Assembly: GCA_016786705.1 (NCBI GenBank)
Contig: JAEUVV010000013.1
Span: forward strand, 310,001-374,000
DNA: 64,000 nucleotides
Direction: 5' to 3'
DNA from: Taibaiella sp.
GTDB lineage: Bacteria > Bacteroidota > Bacteroidia > Chitinophagales > Chitinophagaceae
Shown: positions 33,566 through 43,026 of the stretch, in pieces
Position numbering within the stretch: position 1 is the first letter of the stretch
Layout of the letters: each line of letters starts with the position of its first letter
Translations under genes and position numbers: made by a program
The notes under the pieces: generated by a model
What the model saw: only the letters and a program-made list of their open reading frames with translations
Told to the model about the DNA's origin: nothing
Database searches by the model: none

Positions 33566-33645
33566 ATTATTTATTGTAAATTAGCTTGCTGTTTGTTCCA
33601 CTGAGGATCGCCGGCAGCTGTAACAGAAACAGGAAATAAAAAACA

Positions 33646-34527
33646 ATGAAATATATATTAAAATTAGGACTGGTACTGGGCATATGCATGGGCGCATCAT
33701 TAGCCTGGGGGCAAAAACCCGCTGCAAGCACTACCCAGCCGACTCCTTTTCAGAAAAGTGAAGATTCTTTAATGAATTCTGTCGACTCGATGAACAGGGT
33801 CGCTATACATGGGGAAAGAATTGAGTATTGCCATGCTTTTGTAAAGCAACTGAGCCATATACTGAAGCAACCGAACAGCTTTCAACACCCTTTTACCGAA
33901 CTTTCCAAAAAGATACATATCATTTATCCTGAAGATAAAAGCTTCCGGATCTTTAACTGGCCGGTAGAATATGCCCCCGCGCACTTCAGGTACTATGGCG
34001 CGATTCAGAAAGCAGATGGTAGCGTATATCCATTAGTAGACAACTCGGAAACAATACAGGATAAAGATTTGCTTGGCCTGCTGGATAATAAAAACTGGTA
34101 TGGCGTAGAATACTACAGGATCCTGAGCCAGAAAGACGCGAACGGGCAAACCCTGTATTTTGTATTTGGTGTCAATCATAATAATAGAAACACCAGTGTA
34201 AAATCACTTGACTTACTGAATATTCAGGGCAATCGTATTGTCTTTGGCGGTGATTATTTCGAAAGAGGCAACAAACGCTTTATTATAGAATACCAGAAAG
34301 GAGCACAGGTTTCGCTTAATTATGATACCGAGAAAGGAATGGTGGTATACAATGCCCTGGAGTCTGAGATCAATCAGCCGCAACGTAAAAATACGCTGGT
34401 GCCTACCGGGCAGCTGGACGGGCTCAAATGGAGCAATTACCAGTGGCAATCCGTAAAAAACCTGGTCCCGATTTTGAAATTAAAAGATGGTCAGGCGCCG
34501 ATAAATGGCGTAATGCCCACAAACTAG
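33646..34527 (+). CDS. Secreted protein of unknown function
   Basis: I do not recognise this 293-residue protein. A signal peptide ends near SLAWGQ (residues 18-23). A Thr/Gln/Pro-rich linker follows, then a mixed alpha/beta region with FRIFNWPVEYAPAHFRYYGA near 102-121 and YGVEYYRILSQKDANGQTLY near 150-169. The pattern 'SFRIFNW ... YYGAIQ' is found in a family of Bacteroidota exported proteins without assigned function. It is 12 bp upstream of recJ, but a shared role is unlikely on its face. Confidence 0.65.
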   Translation: MKYILKLGLVLGICMGASLAWGQKPAASTTQPTPFQKSEDSLMNSVDSMNRVAIHGERIEYCHAFVKQLSHILKQPNSFQHPFTELSKKIHIIYPEDKSFRIFNWPVEYAPAHFRYYGAIQKADGSVYPLVDNSETIQDKDLLGLLDNKNWYGVEYYRILSQKDANGQTLYFVFGVNHNNRNTSVKSLDLLNIQGNRIVFGGDYFERGNKRFIIEYQKGAQVSLNYDTEKGMVVYNALESEINQPQRKNTLVPTGQLDGLKWSNYQWQSVKNLVPILKLKDGQAPINGVMPTN

Positions 34528-34539
34528 ATATAGCACCCG

Positions 34540-36273
34540 ATGAGATTAGATAAAGTATGGAAGTTTAAGCCTTATGATGAAAAAGTAGTACACAAAATAC
34601 AGGAAGACCTAAAAATAAACCGGGCTTTTTGCCGGCTCCTGGCCCAAAGAGGGATTCATGACTATGAATCTGCCCGGCAGTTCTTCAGACCTGATATTAA
34701 CCACTTGCATGACCCTTTCCTGATGAAAGGCATGCACATCGCTGTAGATTGCATTGACCAATACATCAGAGGCGATAAAAAAATCATGATTTTCGGTGAT
34801 TATGATGTGGACGGCACTACCGCCGTTGCTACTGTTTATGATTTTTTATTACAACACGCTCCTGCCCCAAACCGGGAGGAACAGCTATGCTATTATATCC
34901 CACACCGCTATTCAGAAGGTTACGGCTTGTCCGACAAAGCTATAGACCTTTGCGCGGAACAAGGTATTTCACTGATTATTACACTGGATTGCGGGATCAA
35001 ATCGGCAGATAAAATAGCCCGGGCAAAAGGCATGGGTATTGACATCATTGTATGCGATCACCACCTCCCGGATGAAGACCGTTTACCAGATGCAAAGGCT
35101 ATTTTAAACCCCAAGCAGCAGGATTGTCCTTACCCTTACAAAGAATTGAGTGGCTGTGGTATTGGGTTCAAGCTTATTACCGCCCTTAGTCAAAAATGGG
35201 GCTTAGCCTTTGAGCATGCAGCCGAGTACCTGGACCTTGTGGCGACTTCTATCGCTGCCGATATAGTGCCCATTGACGGGGAAAACAGGACCCTGGCTTA
35301 CTTTGGCATGCAAAAGGTAAATACCAAACCCTGCCTGGCCATAAAAGTGATCAAAGACCTGATCCAGAGTAAAAATATATTCCAGATATCTGATCTTGTA
35401 TTCAGCATCGCGCCGCGCATCAATGCCGCCGGCAGAATGGATGATGGCAACAAAGCGGTAGCTTTATTTATTGAGAAAGACGAAACCAGGGCACGCACGC
35501 TGGCGGAAGCATTACAATCAGACAACTCGGACCGCAGGGAAGTGGACAAATCAATTTCCGACGAGGCCTTACTGATCATGAAAGAGGAGCATGAAGTGAA
35601 TGAGTACTTCAGCTCCGTGGTATTCCGGCCTCATTGGCATAAAGGCGTAGTAGGTATCGTTGCCTCCCGACTGGTAGATCATTATTATAAACCAACAATC
35701 GTTTTAACGGAGTCGAACGAGAAGATTACCGGTTCTGCCCGCTCTGTTTTCGGCTTCAACATCCACGATGCGATAGCGGCCTGCAGCGATTTACTCGAAA
35801 ACTTCGGCGGGCACTATTTCGCTGCCGGCCTTACCATGCCGAAAGAAAACTTCGGATTATTTAAAGAACGGTTTGAGCAATTTGTCAAAAGTACCATCAC
35901 TGAAGTATCCTTATTGCCCCAGATCCTGATCGATACCGAAATAGACCTGGCTCAGATCAATAGTAACTTTTATGGCATTCTAAAGCAGTTCGAACCTTTC
36001 GGCCCTGAAAACATGCGCCCTGTATTTTATACCAAAGGCGTCAGTAACTACCGGAACGAAACCCGGATCGTTAAAGACCAGCATATTAAGTTCAGCGTTT
36101 GCCAGACCGATAGTAAACGGATCGACGGCATAGGATTTAACCTGGCGCACAAGTTTGACATTATCAATAGCGGGCAGCCTTTTGATATTGTATATACTAT
36201 TGAAGAAAATGAATGGCGGGGCATGCAGACCCTGCAAATAAAAGTACTGGACCTAAAAGCACAGGCATCATGA
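34540..36273 (+). CDS. recJ: Single-stranded-DNA-specific exonuclease RecJ
   Basis: RecJ is a 5'-3' ssDNA exonuclease for recombination and repair. The 577-residue protein has the DHH phosphoesterase core: motif I GDYDVDG (Asp87, Asp89, Asp91), TLDCGIKS near 149 and CDHH at 172-175. The DHHA1 half contains HWHKGVVGIVASRL and GGHYFAAGLT near 425-434. The C-terminal OB-like domain ends at the overlap with ung. The stop TGA overlaps the ung ATG as ATGA, indicating coupled translation of two repair genes. Confidence 0.95.
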   Translation: MRLDKVWKFKPYDEKVVHKIQEDLKINRAFCRLLAQRGIHDYESARQFFRPDINHLHDPFLMKGMHIAVDCIDQYIRGDKKIMIFGDYDVDGTTAVATVYDFLLQHAPAPNREEQLCYYIPHRYSEGYGLSDKAIDLCAEQGISLIITLDCGIKSADKIARAKGMGIDIIVCDHHLPDEDRLPDAKAILNPKQQDCPYPYKELSGCGIGFKLITALSQKWGLAFEHAAEYLDLVATSIAADIVPIDGENRTLAYFGMQKVNTKPCLAIKVIKDLIQSKNIFQISDLVFSIAPRINAAGRMDDGNKAVALFIEKDETRARTLAEALQSDNSDRREVDKSISDEALLIMKEEHEVNEYFSSVVFRPHWHKGVVGIVASRLVDHYYKPTIVLTESNEKITGSARSVFGFNIHDAIAACSDLLENFGGHYFAAGLTMPKENFGLFKERFEQFVKSTITEVSLLPQILIDTEIDLAQINSNFYGILKQFEPFGPENMRPVFYTKGVSNYRNETRIVKDQHIKFSVCQTDSKRIDGIGFNLAHKFDIINSGQPFDIVYTIEENEWRGMQTLQIKVLDLKAQAS

Positions 36274-36941
36274 AAGTAAACATAGCGGAAAGCTGGAAGC
36301 AGCAGCTCCAGGGAGAATTTGAACAGGAGTATTTTCATAAAATAACAGAAAGGATCAAACAGGATATCGCGAATGGTATCCAGATCTACCCGAATGGTAA
36401 AGATATCTTCAGGGCTTTTGAATTATGCTCTTTTGAAGACACTAAAGTGGTATTGCTGGGGCAGGATCCTTATCATGGTCCCGGGCAGGCGCATGGACTT
36501 TGCTTTTCTGTGCCCGAAGGCATCAGGATCCCCCCTTCACTGGTCAATATTTACAAAGAGTTACACAACGATACCGGGTTCATCATTCCCAGTCATGGCA
36601 ATCTTACCAAATGGGCAACACAGGGCATGTTAATGCTCAATACCAGCTTAACGGTACAGGCACAGCAGGCAGGCTCTCACAGTAAGATAGGCTGGGAACG
36701 CTTTACTGATGCCGTGATCAAAAAAGTATCTTCCGGCAAAGACAATGTAGTGTTTATTTTATGGGGCGGACATGCCCGTTCTAAAGTCGCGCTGATCGAC
36801 CAGAATAAACACCTGGTCCTTCAATCGGCTCATCCATCGCCCTTATCCGCACATAATGGTTTCTTCGGCAACAGGCATTTTAGTACCTGTAACGATTACC
36901 TGAAGGCACATGGGAAAGCGCCTATTGACTGGCAGGTATAA
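36270..36941 (+). CDS. ung: Uracil-DNA glycosylase
   Basis: Family-1 UNG removes uracil from DNA. The water-activating loop GQDPYHG is at 64-70 (Asp66), and the minor-groove loop HPSPLSAH at 188-195 has the catalytic His188. LMLNTSLTV near 121-129 forms the uracil-binding strand. The 223-residue length is typical. An upstream in-frame extension inside recJ exists, but the ATG at 36270 gives the usual N-terminus and the ATGA overlap. It converges with the DoxX gene, 10 bp apart. Confidence 0.96.
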   Translation: MKVNIAESWKQQLQGEFEQEYFHKITERIKQDIANGIQIYPNGKDIFRAFELCSFEDTKVVLLGQDPYHGPGQAHGLCFSVPEGIRIPPSLVNIYKELHNDTGFIIPSHGNLTKWATQGMLMLNTSLTVQAQQAGSHSKIGWERFTDAVIKKVSSGKDNVVFILWGGHARSKVALIDQNKHLVLQSAHPSPLSAHNGFFGNRHFSTCNDYLKAHGKAPIDWQV

Positions 36942-36951
36942 AGAGGAAATA

Positions 36952-37368
36952 TTATTGCAGAATACGTTTATTTACGCTCAGTAATACATATCTCCCGGGG
37001 CCGGTGATATAGAGGACGATACCATTGACCAGGAATAAGAAATTTAATTCCCCATTCAGCCCCCCGGTTTTACTTAAACCGAAAGCATTAAAGCCAATGG
37101 TCAGGTAGAGGGCAAATATCATGGTAAAAGCGATTACCAGGCCCGATACGCGGGAGAACACCCCGAAAATAAGTAATATAGGTGCCAGTATTTCTGCAAA
37201 CGGAACACCCAGCCACATCGCTTCCGGCAAGCCTTTAGCATGGAGCAGGCCTTTAATCTTGTCATGGCCATGAATCAGTTTGGCAATACCATGAAACAGC
37301 ATTAATCCGCCGGTAAAAACCCTTAACAGCAATAAAGCAAGATCAATATTAGACTTCTTTCTTACCAT
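36952..37368 (-). CDS. DoxX family membrane protein
   Basis: The 138-residue protein has four predicted membrane helices and the DoxX hallmarks: LLLRVFTGGLMLFHGIAKLI near 13-32, then GVPFAEILAPILLIFGVFSR near 54-73. The C-terminal part has LFLVNGIVLYITGPGRYVL. DoxX proteins are linked to respiratory or redox-stress systems in other bacteria; the role here is unknown. It has a long 5' region (319 bp to the next gene), which holds possible promoter elements. Confidence 0.9.
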   Translation of the reverse strand: MVRKKSNIDLALLLLRVFTGGLMLFHGIAKLIHGHDKIKGLLHAKGLPEAMWLGVPFAEILAPILLIFGVFSRVSGLVIAFTMIFALYLTIGFNAFGLSKTGGLNGELNFLFLVNGIVLYITGPGRYVLLSVNKRILQ

Positions 37369-37627
37369 AATCTGAATTATGTTTTAAACTATTTCATCCT
37401 GACAGGTCACAACAAAAGGTAAGGACCAAAATGCTTTAAGCTACTAAAATAAGAAATTAATTTTATAATCTTATCAGTGTCAATATAGTATGTTTCAAAA
37501 CTACTAAGTTTAAATGTACATGCGGCCACTGCCATACGACCATAACAATAAAACCTTTTCGGTTTATTTTACCTAAATAAAAGCGCCTTATCCGGCATAA
37601 CCCGTTACAACCTTGCTTAGAGCAGTG
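37369..37627. other. Intergenic stretch upstream of the DoxX gene
   Basis: No open reading frame or RNA gene was recognised. On the minus strand a TAGTTTTG (positions 37503-37496) matches the -7 consensus and would give a DoxX leader of about 120 bases. The right end is occupied by the terminator of the CHU_C gene. Confidence 0.4.
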
Positions 37628-37680
37628 CAAGCCAATAAAAAAGACATAAGCGTATCGCTTATGTCTTTTTTATTGGCTTG
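37628..37680 (-). terminator. Terminator of the CHU_C gene, perfect 25-bp stem
   Basis: A perfect 25-bp inverted repeat (37628-37652 with 37656-37680) has the loop TAT (37653-37655). It lies 7 bp beyond the stop of the minus-strand gene at 37688. An A/T run within the stem gives the T-tract. Confidence 0.85.
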
Positions 37681-37687
37681 TTACCCT

Positions 37688-40600
37688 TTATTTTAATAGT
37701 GTAACATTACCTTGCTTTTTAGTAGAGGTACCGTCTACAAATTCTACGATCAGTACATAGCCGTAAGTATCCATTTCCTGGAGCTTACCTTTATAGGTAC
37801 CATCCCAGCCTATAGCCTGGTCTGAGGTTTCAAATACCTGCTCACCCCACCTGTTAAACACTTTCAGGTTCATAGTAGCGATGCCGTAACCCCGCACGCG
37901 GAACACATCATTACTTCCGTCTCCATTCGGGCTAAATCCAGACGGCACATCAGCAAGCGGGTAAACAACGGCCTCTAATGTTTTGCAGATCTTAGCAGAA
38001 CAATTAAACTGGTTGGTCGCTGTAAGACAAACCTCGTAAAGTCCACTTTTGTTATATTCATGTACCGGGTGCTCTTCTGTGCTGGTACGGTTGTCGCCAA
38101 AATCCCAGTTATAAGCGGTAGCGCCCTGGCTTTGATTGGTAAATGTAAAAGGAACATTAGTTTCGGCAATGGCAGGTGAATAAACAAAAGCTGCTGTAGG
38201 AGCAGGTCTTACTGTCACCGTAGTACTTACTGTATCAAACTTGTTACAACTTTCAGGATTACCTACGATCAGCGTAATATTATATGTTCCGGGATCACTG
38301 TAAGTATGGCTGATACCGGCCGAGTTGCTGGTATTACCATCACCCAGGTCCCATTGATAGGTAGTGACATTGGTACCTCCGGTAGGAAAGTTAACTGTCG
38401 TGCCCACACAGGCTTCCAAAGCCGGCAGTACCGGTGCGCTCACGTAGATCGGGTCAAAGGTAAGCGTCTGCACTACCGAATCGGGTGTATTACAAGCCCC
38501 GGCCATAGTCATTACCAGTTTTACCTGGAAAGTACCGGGGGTGGTATATACCTGGGTTGGCGGGTTAGCACCGTTGAAGGTATTACCATTACCAAAATCC
38601 CAGAAGAACCCGGCCCCTGTGGTAGGACCGCCGTTAATACCTGTAGAAGTATTATTGAACACCACCCTTAACTGCTCGCAACTGTCCAGTATGGTTGTAG
38701 TAAATGCAGGAGTTATCGCGTCATTGGTAACCGTAATGGTTACATAGCTCGTATCCAGTACCCGGCAGGCATCAGGGTTAGAGCCGATAAGGCGTACGAT
38801 ATACACGCCGGGCGTAGTATAAGTGTGCGTTGGTGTTTGCTGGTTACTCGTGGTGTTGTCGCCAAAGTTCCAGGACCAGGAGGTTGCATTAGTGGAGTTA
38901 TCTAGGAAGTTGACCGTAAATGGCGCACAGCCGGTAGCAGATGGTGTAGCCTGGGCATTAGTGCTCACACTTCCCAGGTTAAAGGCGATTTTCACAACAC
39001 CAAGATTACAGTTACCACTACTCTCTGTAGTAGCTACAGCCCCGGGTGTAGCAGGGAAAGAAGAGGTAGGCCCGCAGCTGGCACAAATGGCCTGGTATAC
39101 GACCCCATTAGGGTCAAACCTGCTCGTACCCCCATCTACATGCTCTTCTATACCAGCAGAACCAAAGTAGCTGCCGTATAACAGGCTTTGCAGATCTTTT
39201 TTCAATACAATGAAGTAAAAGTCAGCTCCATCTGTATTAGGTTGTAAAGCAGTAGAAGTGATCGGCATTCCCAGCACAGTTGTAGGAGGGCCGGCTGTCG
39301 ATAGTCCGCCCCAGCCCGAGATATAAATATTCTCACAAGTATCTACCAGGAAGGCTACCGGAGAAATATTGACATTGGACACTGCGCCGGAACCGTAAAC
39401 CGTTGAGAAAATACCTGTAGCTAAGGTACTGTCCAGCTTCATTACAAATTGCCGGGAATTTGGATTTTGATAAACACCTGCAGGAAAAACGGGGAAGTTG
39501 CCTTGGGTTTGTCCCATCACATAAACCGCGTTCTTATTATCGACCTGCACCCCATAGATCTGGTCATATGCCGAGGTACCTATATAAGTACTCCTGATCA
39601 ATGTATTGTTCGTATTGTCGAAACGCATAATAAACCCGTCAATCGCGCCCGGCTTTGCAGACTGGTAAGCGCCCGACAGTGATGCCGTATGAAAATCATT
39701 ACTTTCCGTACCTCCGGTAATATAAACTCTGGTTTCGGAAGTGTCCAGGGCAATACTATAGGCCCCATCTGCCGAAGTCCCCCCGATATAGGTGCCGTAA
39801 AGCATCGTGGAAAGGTTAGCGTTAAACTTAAGGTAAACCCCATCCTGGGTCCCCCCGATATTGGACTTTAAGGCATTTGAGGTAACCGGGAAATTCGTAG
39901 ACCTTGTATTCCCGGCCAGGTAAATATTTCCGAACTTATCTACGATCACTTCACTCCGGGCATCATCACCGTAGTTATGTTTTAAAGAATTCTGCGAGGA
40001 AAAGCTAGCATTTATGTTTACCCCATCATCACCCGTCCCGCCTACATAGGTAGAACCGATGAGTGCCGTGCCGTCTGCGTTCAGCTTGGTCAATATGATA
40101 TCAAAGCCACCATTATGCGCCGGGCTATAACTTGTACCTAATGTGGGATAGTTGGTAGACATACTTTTACCGGCAATTACCAGGTTATTGCCGGCATCTA
40201 CTACCAGGCTGTGCGGCATTTCATTACCACTGCCTCCAATATAAGTAGAATAAACAAGCGTATTGCCTATGGCATTAAATTTTGAAACGGCAATATCACA
40301 TGCGATCCCGAAGCTCCCGCCCGCATTACCACCCCCATAGGTACCCTGCAGGGCTCCCGTCGAAAGCGGGTAGCCAGCGCCCAGGGCGATCCCTCCGGCG
40401 TATAAGTTCCCTTGATTATCATATGTGGCTGTAAAGCCCCAGTTATCAGCAACAGAGCCGGTTAAAGAGGCAAAAACGATCTGCGGATCGATAACCAGAT
40501 CACTATTTTTATCATAACTTTTCAGGTCGAATTTAAGTATATTACCTTCCAGGCGATAGGTACATTTCACTTCCACCTTTACCCCGTCTTTGTACTGGTA

Positions 40601-41224
40601 GGCATAGGGCTTTTGCTCCACTATTTCCCCTACCGAAGTCATCAGCACCAGGTTGCCTTTCTCCACACGCATGCCGTTAAGCCCCTCATATTCCAGGGCC
40701 ACTTTGGAAGGATCGGCATTGGGCCGGAGTATGATATCATATTTGAGGCCCGAACTTTCGGTATAAAAGTAGAAATCGGTGCCGGGATAAACTTCTTTAT
40801 AAGTCACATTGCCGTACGCAGATACATCTGACTTCCAGCGTTGCGGGTCGTTCCCCAGGAAATAGTTTACTTTATCAGGACGTGCGCTTCCGGGTAGGGT
40901 CTGCGCATCCGGATTACCGTTTACCCAGTTTATTTTATAGGCATGAAAAGAAAATAAAGGCGATTCCTCATGCTTTCCATCTTTGAATGCTTTAAACAGC
41001 TCATGGTTTTGAGGATGGCCAACCAGGATTTTCAAGCCGGTCTTTTCCAGGTAGATATCCGCGTTGGGCGATATACCTTTATATAAAAAAGGATGTGCCC
41101 ATTGGCCCAGGTTAGGAATAAATTGAAGCGGGCTATTGGCACTCACATGTCCTTCATGAGCAGAAAGCGTGCCTGCGGTAAACACCAGGATTGCCTGGAT
41201 AGTGAGCAATAAAAATTTCTTCAT
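37688..41224 (-). CDS. Large secreted SBBP/PKD-repeat protein with CHU_C sorting domain
   Basis: The 1178-residue protein is predicted to be secreted and sorted by the type IX system. After a signal peptide (to about residue 22), a DUF7948-like N-terminal domain runs to about 250. SBBP beta-propeller repeats follow to about 690 (motifs such as YIGGSGNEMPHSLVVDAGNN and YIGGTSADGAYSIALD). Four PKD domains come next, each with WDFG or WNFGD-like cores (SWSWNFGDNTTSNQQTPTHT). The end, from PSGFSPNGDGSNDVFRV, is the CHU_C domain with the NRWGEQVF...WDG motif. Such proteins are surface or extracellular; the ligand is unknown. It is transcribed alone. Confidence 0.9.
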   Translation of the reverse strand: MKKFLLLTIQAILVFTAGTLSAHEGHVSANSPLQFIPNLGQWAHPFLYKGISPNADIYLEKTGLKILVGHPQNHELFKAFKDGKHEESPLFSFHAYKINWVNGNPDAQTLPGSARPDKVNYFLGNDPQRWKSDVSAYGNVTYKEVYPGTDFYFYTESSGLKYDIILRPNADPSKVALEYEGLNGMRVEKGNLVLMTSVGEIVEQKPYAYQYKDGVKVEVKCTYRLEGNILKFDLKSYDKNSDLVIDPQIVFASLTGSVADNWGFTATYDNQGNLYAGGIALGAGYPLSTGALQGTYGGGNAGGSFGIACDIAVSKFNAIGNTLVYSTYIGGSGNEMPHSLVVDAGNNLVIAGKSMSTNYPTLGTSYSPAHNGGFDIILTKLNADGTALIGSTYVGGTGDDGVNINASFSSQNSLKHNYGDDARSEVIVDKFGNIYLAGNTRSTNFPVTSNALKSNIGGTQDGVYLKFNANLSTMLYGTYIGGTSADGAYSIALDTSETRVYITGGTESNDFHTASLSGAYQSAKPGAIDGFIMRFDNTNNTLIRSTYIGTSAYDQIYGVQVDNKNAVYVMGQTQGNFPVFPAGVYQNPNSRQFVMKLDSTLATGIFSTVYGSGAVSNVNISPVAFLVDTCENIYISGWGGLSTAGPPTTVLGMPITSTALQPNTDGADFYFIVLKKDLQSLLYGSYFGSAGIEEHVDGGTSRFDPNGVVYQAICASCGPTSSFPATPGAVATTESSGNCNLGVVKIAFNLGSVSTNAQATPSATGCAPFTVNFLDNSTNATSWSWNFGDNTTSNQQTPTHTYTTPGVYIVRLIGSNPDACRVLDTSYVTITVTNDAITPAFTTTILDSCEQLRVVFNNTSTGINGGPTTGAGFFWDFGNGNTFNGANPPTQVYTTPGTFQVKLVMTMAGACNTPDSVVQTLTFDPIYVSAPVLPALEACVGTTVNFPTGGTNVTTYQWDLGDGNTSNSAGISHTYSDPGTYNITLIVGNPESCNKFDTVSTTVTVRPAPTAAFVYSPAIAETNVPFTFTNQSQGATAYNWDFGDNRTSTEEHPVHEYNKSGLYEVCLTATNQFNCSAKICKTLEAVVYPLADVPSGFSPNGDGSNDVFRVRGYGIATMNLKVFNRWGEQVFETSDQAIGWDGTYKGKLQEMDTYGYVLIVEFVDGTSTKKQGNVTLLK

Positions 41225-41322
41225 TACACAATGCGTTGAAGTGGTTTGACAAAAGAAACAGGTTCAAGCATTAATTGATGGTGACAATAGCTGCACTGTT
41301 CCATGGTTCGGGTTATTTCGGT

Positions 41323-41955
41323 TTATATAAATTTATTGATCCTGGCTGTTTTAATCGCATCCGCTTTTGAATGTACATCCAGCTTGGCATAAATATTTTT
41401 CAAATGGGATTTCACGGTTTCCAGGTCAATAAAAAACTCATCTGCGATCTTTCCTCTCGTTTTTCCTGCTGCTATTTGTTCTAAAATTTCTGTTTCTCTC
41501 CTGGTTAAAGGCGATTCATTACTTCTCTGGAAAGAATTGACCACCATCTTCGCGATATGCGCGCTCATAGGGCCACCTCCGAGCATAACTTCATTCACCG
41601 CTTCCAGTATTTTTTGCGGCGGTGTATTTTTGGTCAGGTAGCCGGCTGCGCCTTTAGCCAGGGCTTCAAATACGGTATCCTGGTGTTCATTTACAGACAA
41701 TATGATCACTGCCGCATCAGGTACCAGTGCTTTAATTTTAGGCAGGGCCTGCAGGCCGGAGATACCCGGCAACTGTATATCCAGCAGTACGACATCAGGG
41801 TCCAGGCTGGCAACAGATTTGATAGCCTCTTCGGCATTAGCGAACGCCCCGGTAACGGCATAGCCCTCTTCCTCGTTCAATAAGAATTGAAAGCTATCCC
41901 TGATCACACTATCATCTTCTACTAAAACTATCTGTATATCTGATGTACGCTTCAT
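41323..41955 (-). CDS. NarL/LuxR-family response regulator
   Basis: The 210-residue regulator has a receiver domain with the acidic pair in LVEDDS and the phospho-acceptor Asp59 in VVLLDIQLPG. The C-terminal LuxR-type helix-turn-helix spans about 145-205 (SPLTRRETEILEQIAAGKTR to VKSHLKNIYAKLDVHSK). No histidine kinase lies next to it, so it is an orphan in this window; the kinase at 24630 is distant. A TAAATTTG promoter element precedes it. Confidence 0.92.
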   Translation of the reverse strand: MKRTSDIQIVLVEDDSVIRDSFQFLLNEEEGYAVTGAFANAEEAIKSVASLDPDVVLLDIQLPGISGLQALPKIKALVPDAAVIILSVNEHQDTVFEALAKGAAGYLTKNTPPQKILEAVNEVMLGGGPMSAHIAKMVVNSFQRSNESPLTRRETEILEQIAAGKTRGKIADEFFIDLETVKSHLKNIYAKLDVHSKADAIKTARINKFI

Positions 41956-41983
41956 TTTTTAAATGACATTTTTCACCTGATAA

Positions 41984-41991
41984 CAAATTTA
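41984..41991 (-). promoter_or_regulatory. Promoter -7 element for the response regulator
   Basis: Minus-strand TAAATTTG matches the consensus 28 bp upstream of the ATG at 41955. Confidence 0.5.
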
Positions 41992-42047
41992 AACTTTTTT
42001 CTAACACATTACAGGAATTTGTTAGGTTAAATCTGCTTTTAAACAAA

Positions 42048-42073
42048 CAGGGACCACAATGCTGTGATCCCTG
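42048..42073 (-). terminator. Terminator after ppx
   Basis: CAGGGACCACA and TGTGATCCCTG form an 11-bp stem with one mismatch and a 4-base loop, 20 bp after the ppx stop, followed on the minus strand by a T-rich run. Confidence 0.65.
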
Positions 42074-42093
42074 CCTGATTCCTTATTATATAA

Positions 42094-42990
42094 TTAATAT
42101 TTTACAATATTCCTGGTATGTTGCTGGTACAACATCTTGATCAGGCCATCTGCCAGGCCTATCTTAGGTACATAGATCTCCTGGGAACCGGCCCAGCGCA
42201 TCACAGAAGTATAGATCTGCAAAGCCGGTACGATCACATCGGCACGGTCCCTCCGGATGTTGTACAAATGCATCCGCTCTTCAATACTTGATGCCGATAG
42301 CTCTTTATGATAATCTTTAAGCAGCTCAATCTTTAAGGGCCTGTTGTCTTTGGTTTTTGATAAAGAAAATACTTTATTGATATTCCCACCGCTGCCTATC
42401 GCTTTAATATTTTCAAAATTCTTGGTATGGTTTTTTACAAACCATTTAAAATGCTCTAGCTGCGCATCGCTTACCTGGTTGTTCAACAGGCGTATAGTAC
42501 CTATATTAAACGATTCTTTGAAAATAATGTTCCCTTGTGCGAACATAGTCAGCTCGGTGCTGCCACCGCCCACATCAATATAGAGGAAGGTTTCATGGCT
42601 GTCTATGTTTTCGGCGATGTGCGTTTCATAGATGATATTAGCCTCATCAGCCCCGCTTATGATCTCAATACCGATACCTGTTTCCGCTTTCACAAGGTCT
42701 ATAATTTCCTTCCCGTTTTGCGCGTCGCGCATCGCGGATGTGGCACAGGCCCGGTAATGCGCTACTTTATAAATGTCCATCATCAGGCGGTACACCTTCA
42801 GCGTGTCCAGGATCATCCTTGTTTTTTCTGCTGAAATCAGGCCGGTCTCAAACACCTCAAAACCCAGTCGCAGGGGAATTCTCAACAGGTTCAGTTTAGT
42901 ATAGTCAACAGTTCCGTCTTTATAAGTCGTCACTTCTGTTATAAGCAGCCTCGCGGCGTTGGAGCCAATATCTATTGCAGCTAATATCAA
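42094..42990 (-). CDS. ppx: Exopolyphosphatase, Ppx/GppA family (short form)
   Basis: The 298-residue protein matches the N-terminal actin-fold part of Ppx/GppA, which cuts phosphate from polyphosphate or pppGpp. DIGSNAARLLITEV at 7-20 is the phosphate-1 loop, ISGADEANIIY near 115-125 and FLYIDVGGGSTEL near 135-147 are the second loop. The C-terminal HD-like domain of the long form is absent, as in many Bacteroidota homologues. No ATG fits; the start is a TTG at 42990, just before ILAAIDIGSN. It follows ppk1 by 36 bp, consistent with a polyphosphate synthesis-breakdown pair. Confidence 0.9.
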   Translation of the reverse strand: MILAAIDIGSNAARLLITEVTTYKDGTVDYTKLNLLRIPLRLGFEVFETGLISAEKTRMILDTLKVYRLMMDIYKVAHYRACATSAMRDAQNGKEIIDLVKAETGIGIEIISGADEANIIYETHIAENIDSHETFLYIDVGGGSTELTMFAQGNIIFKESFNIGTIRLLNNQVSDAQLEHFKWFVKNHTKNFENIKAIGSGGNINKVFSLSKTKDNRPLKIELLKDYHKELSASSIEERMHLYNIRRDRADVIVPALQIYTSVMRWAGSQEIYVPKIGLADGLIKMLYQQHTRNIVKY

Positions 42991-43026
42991 TGTCTGTTAT
43001 ATTTATCCTGTTGCGAAATTATAAAA

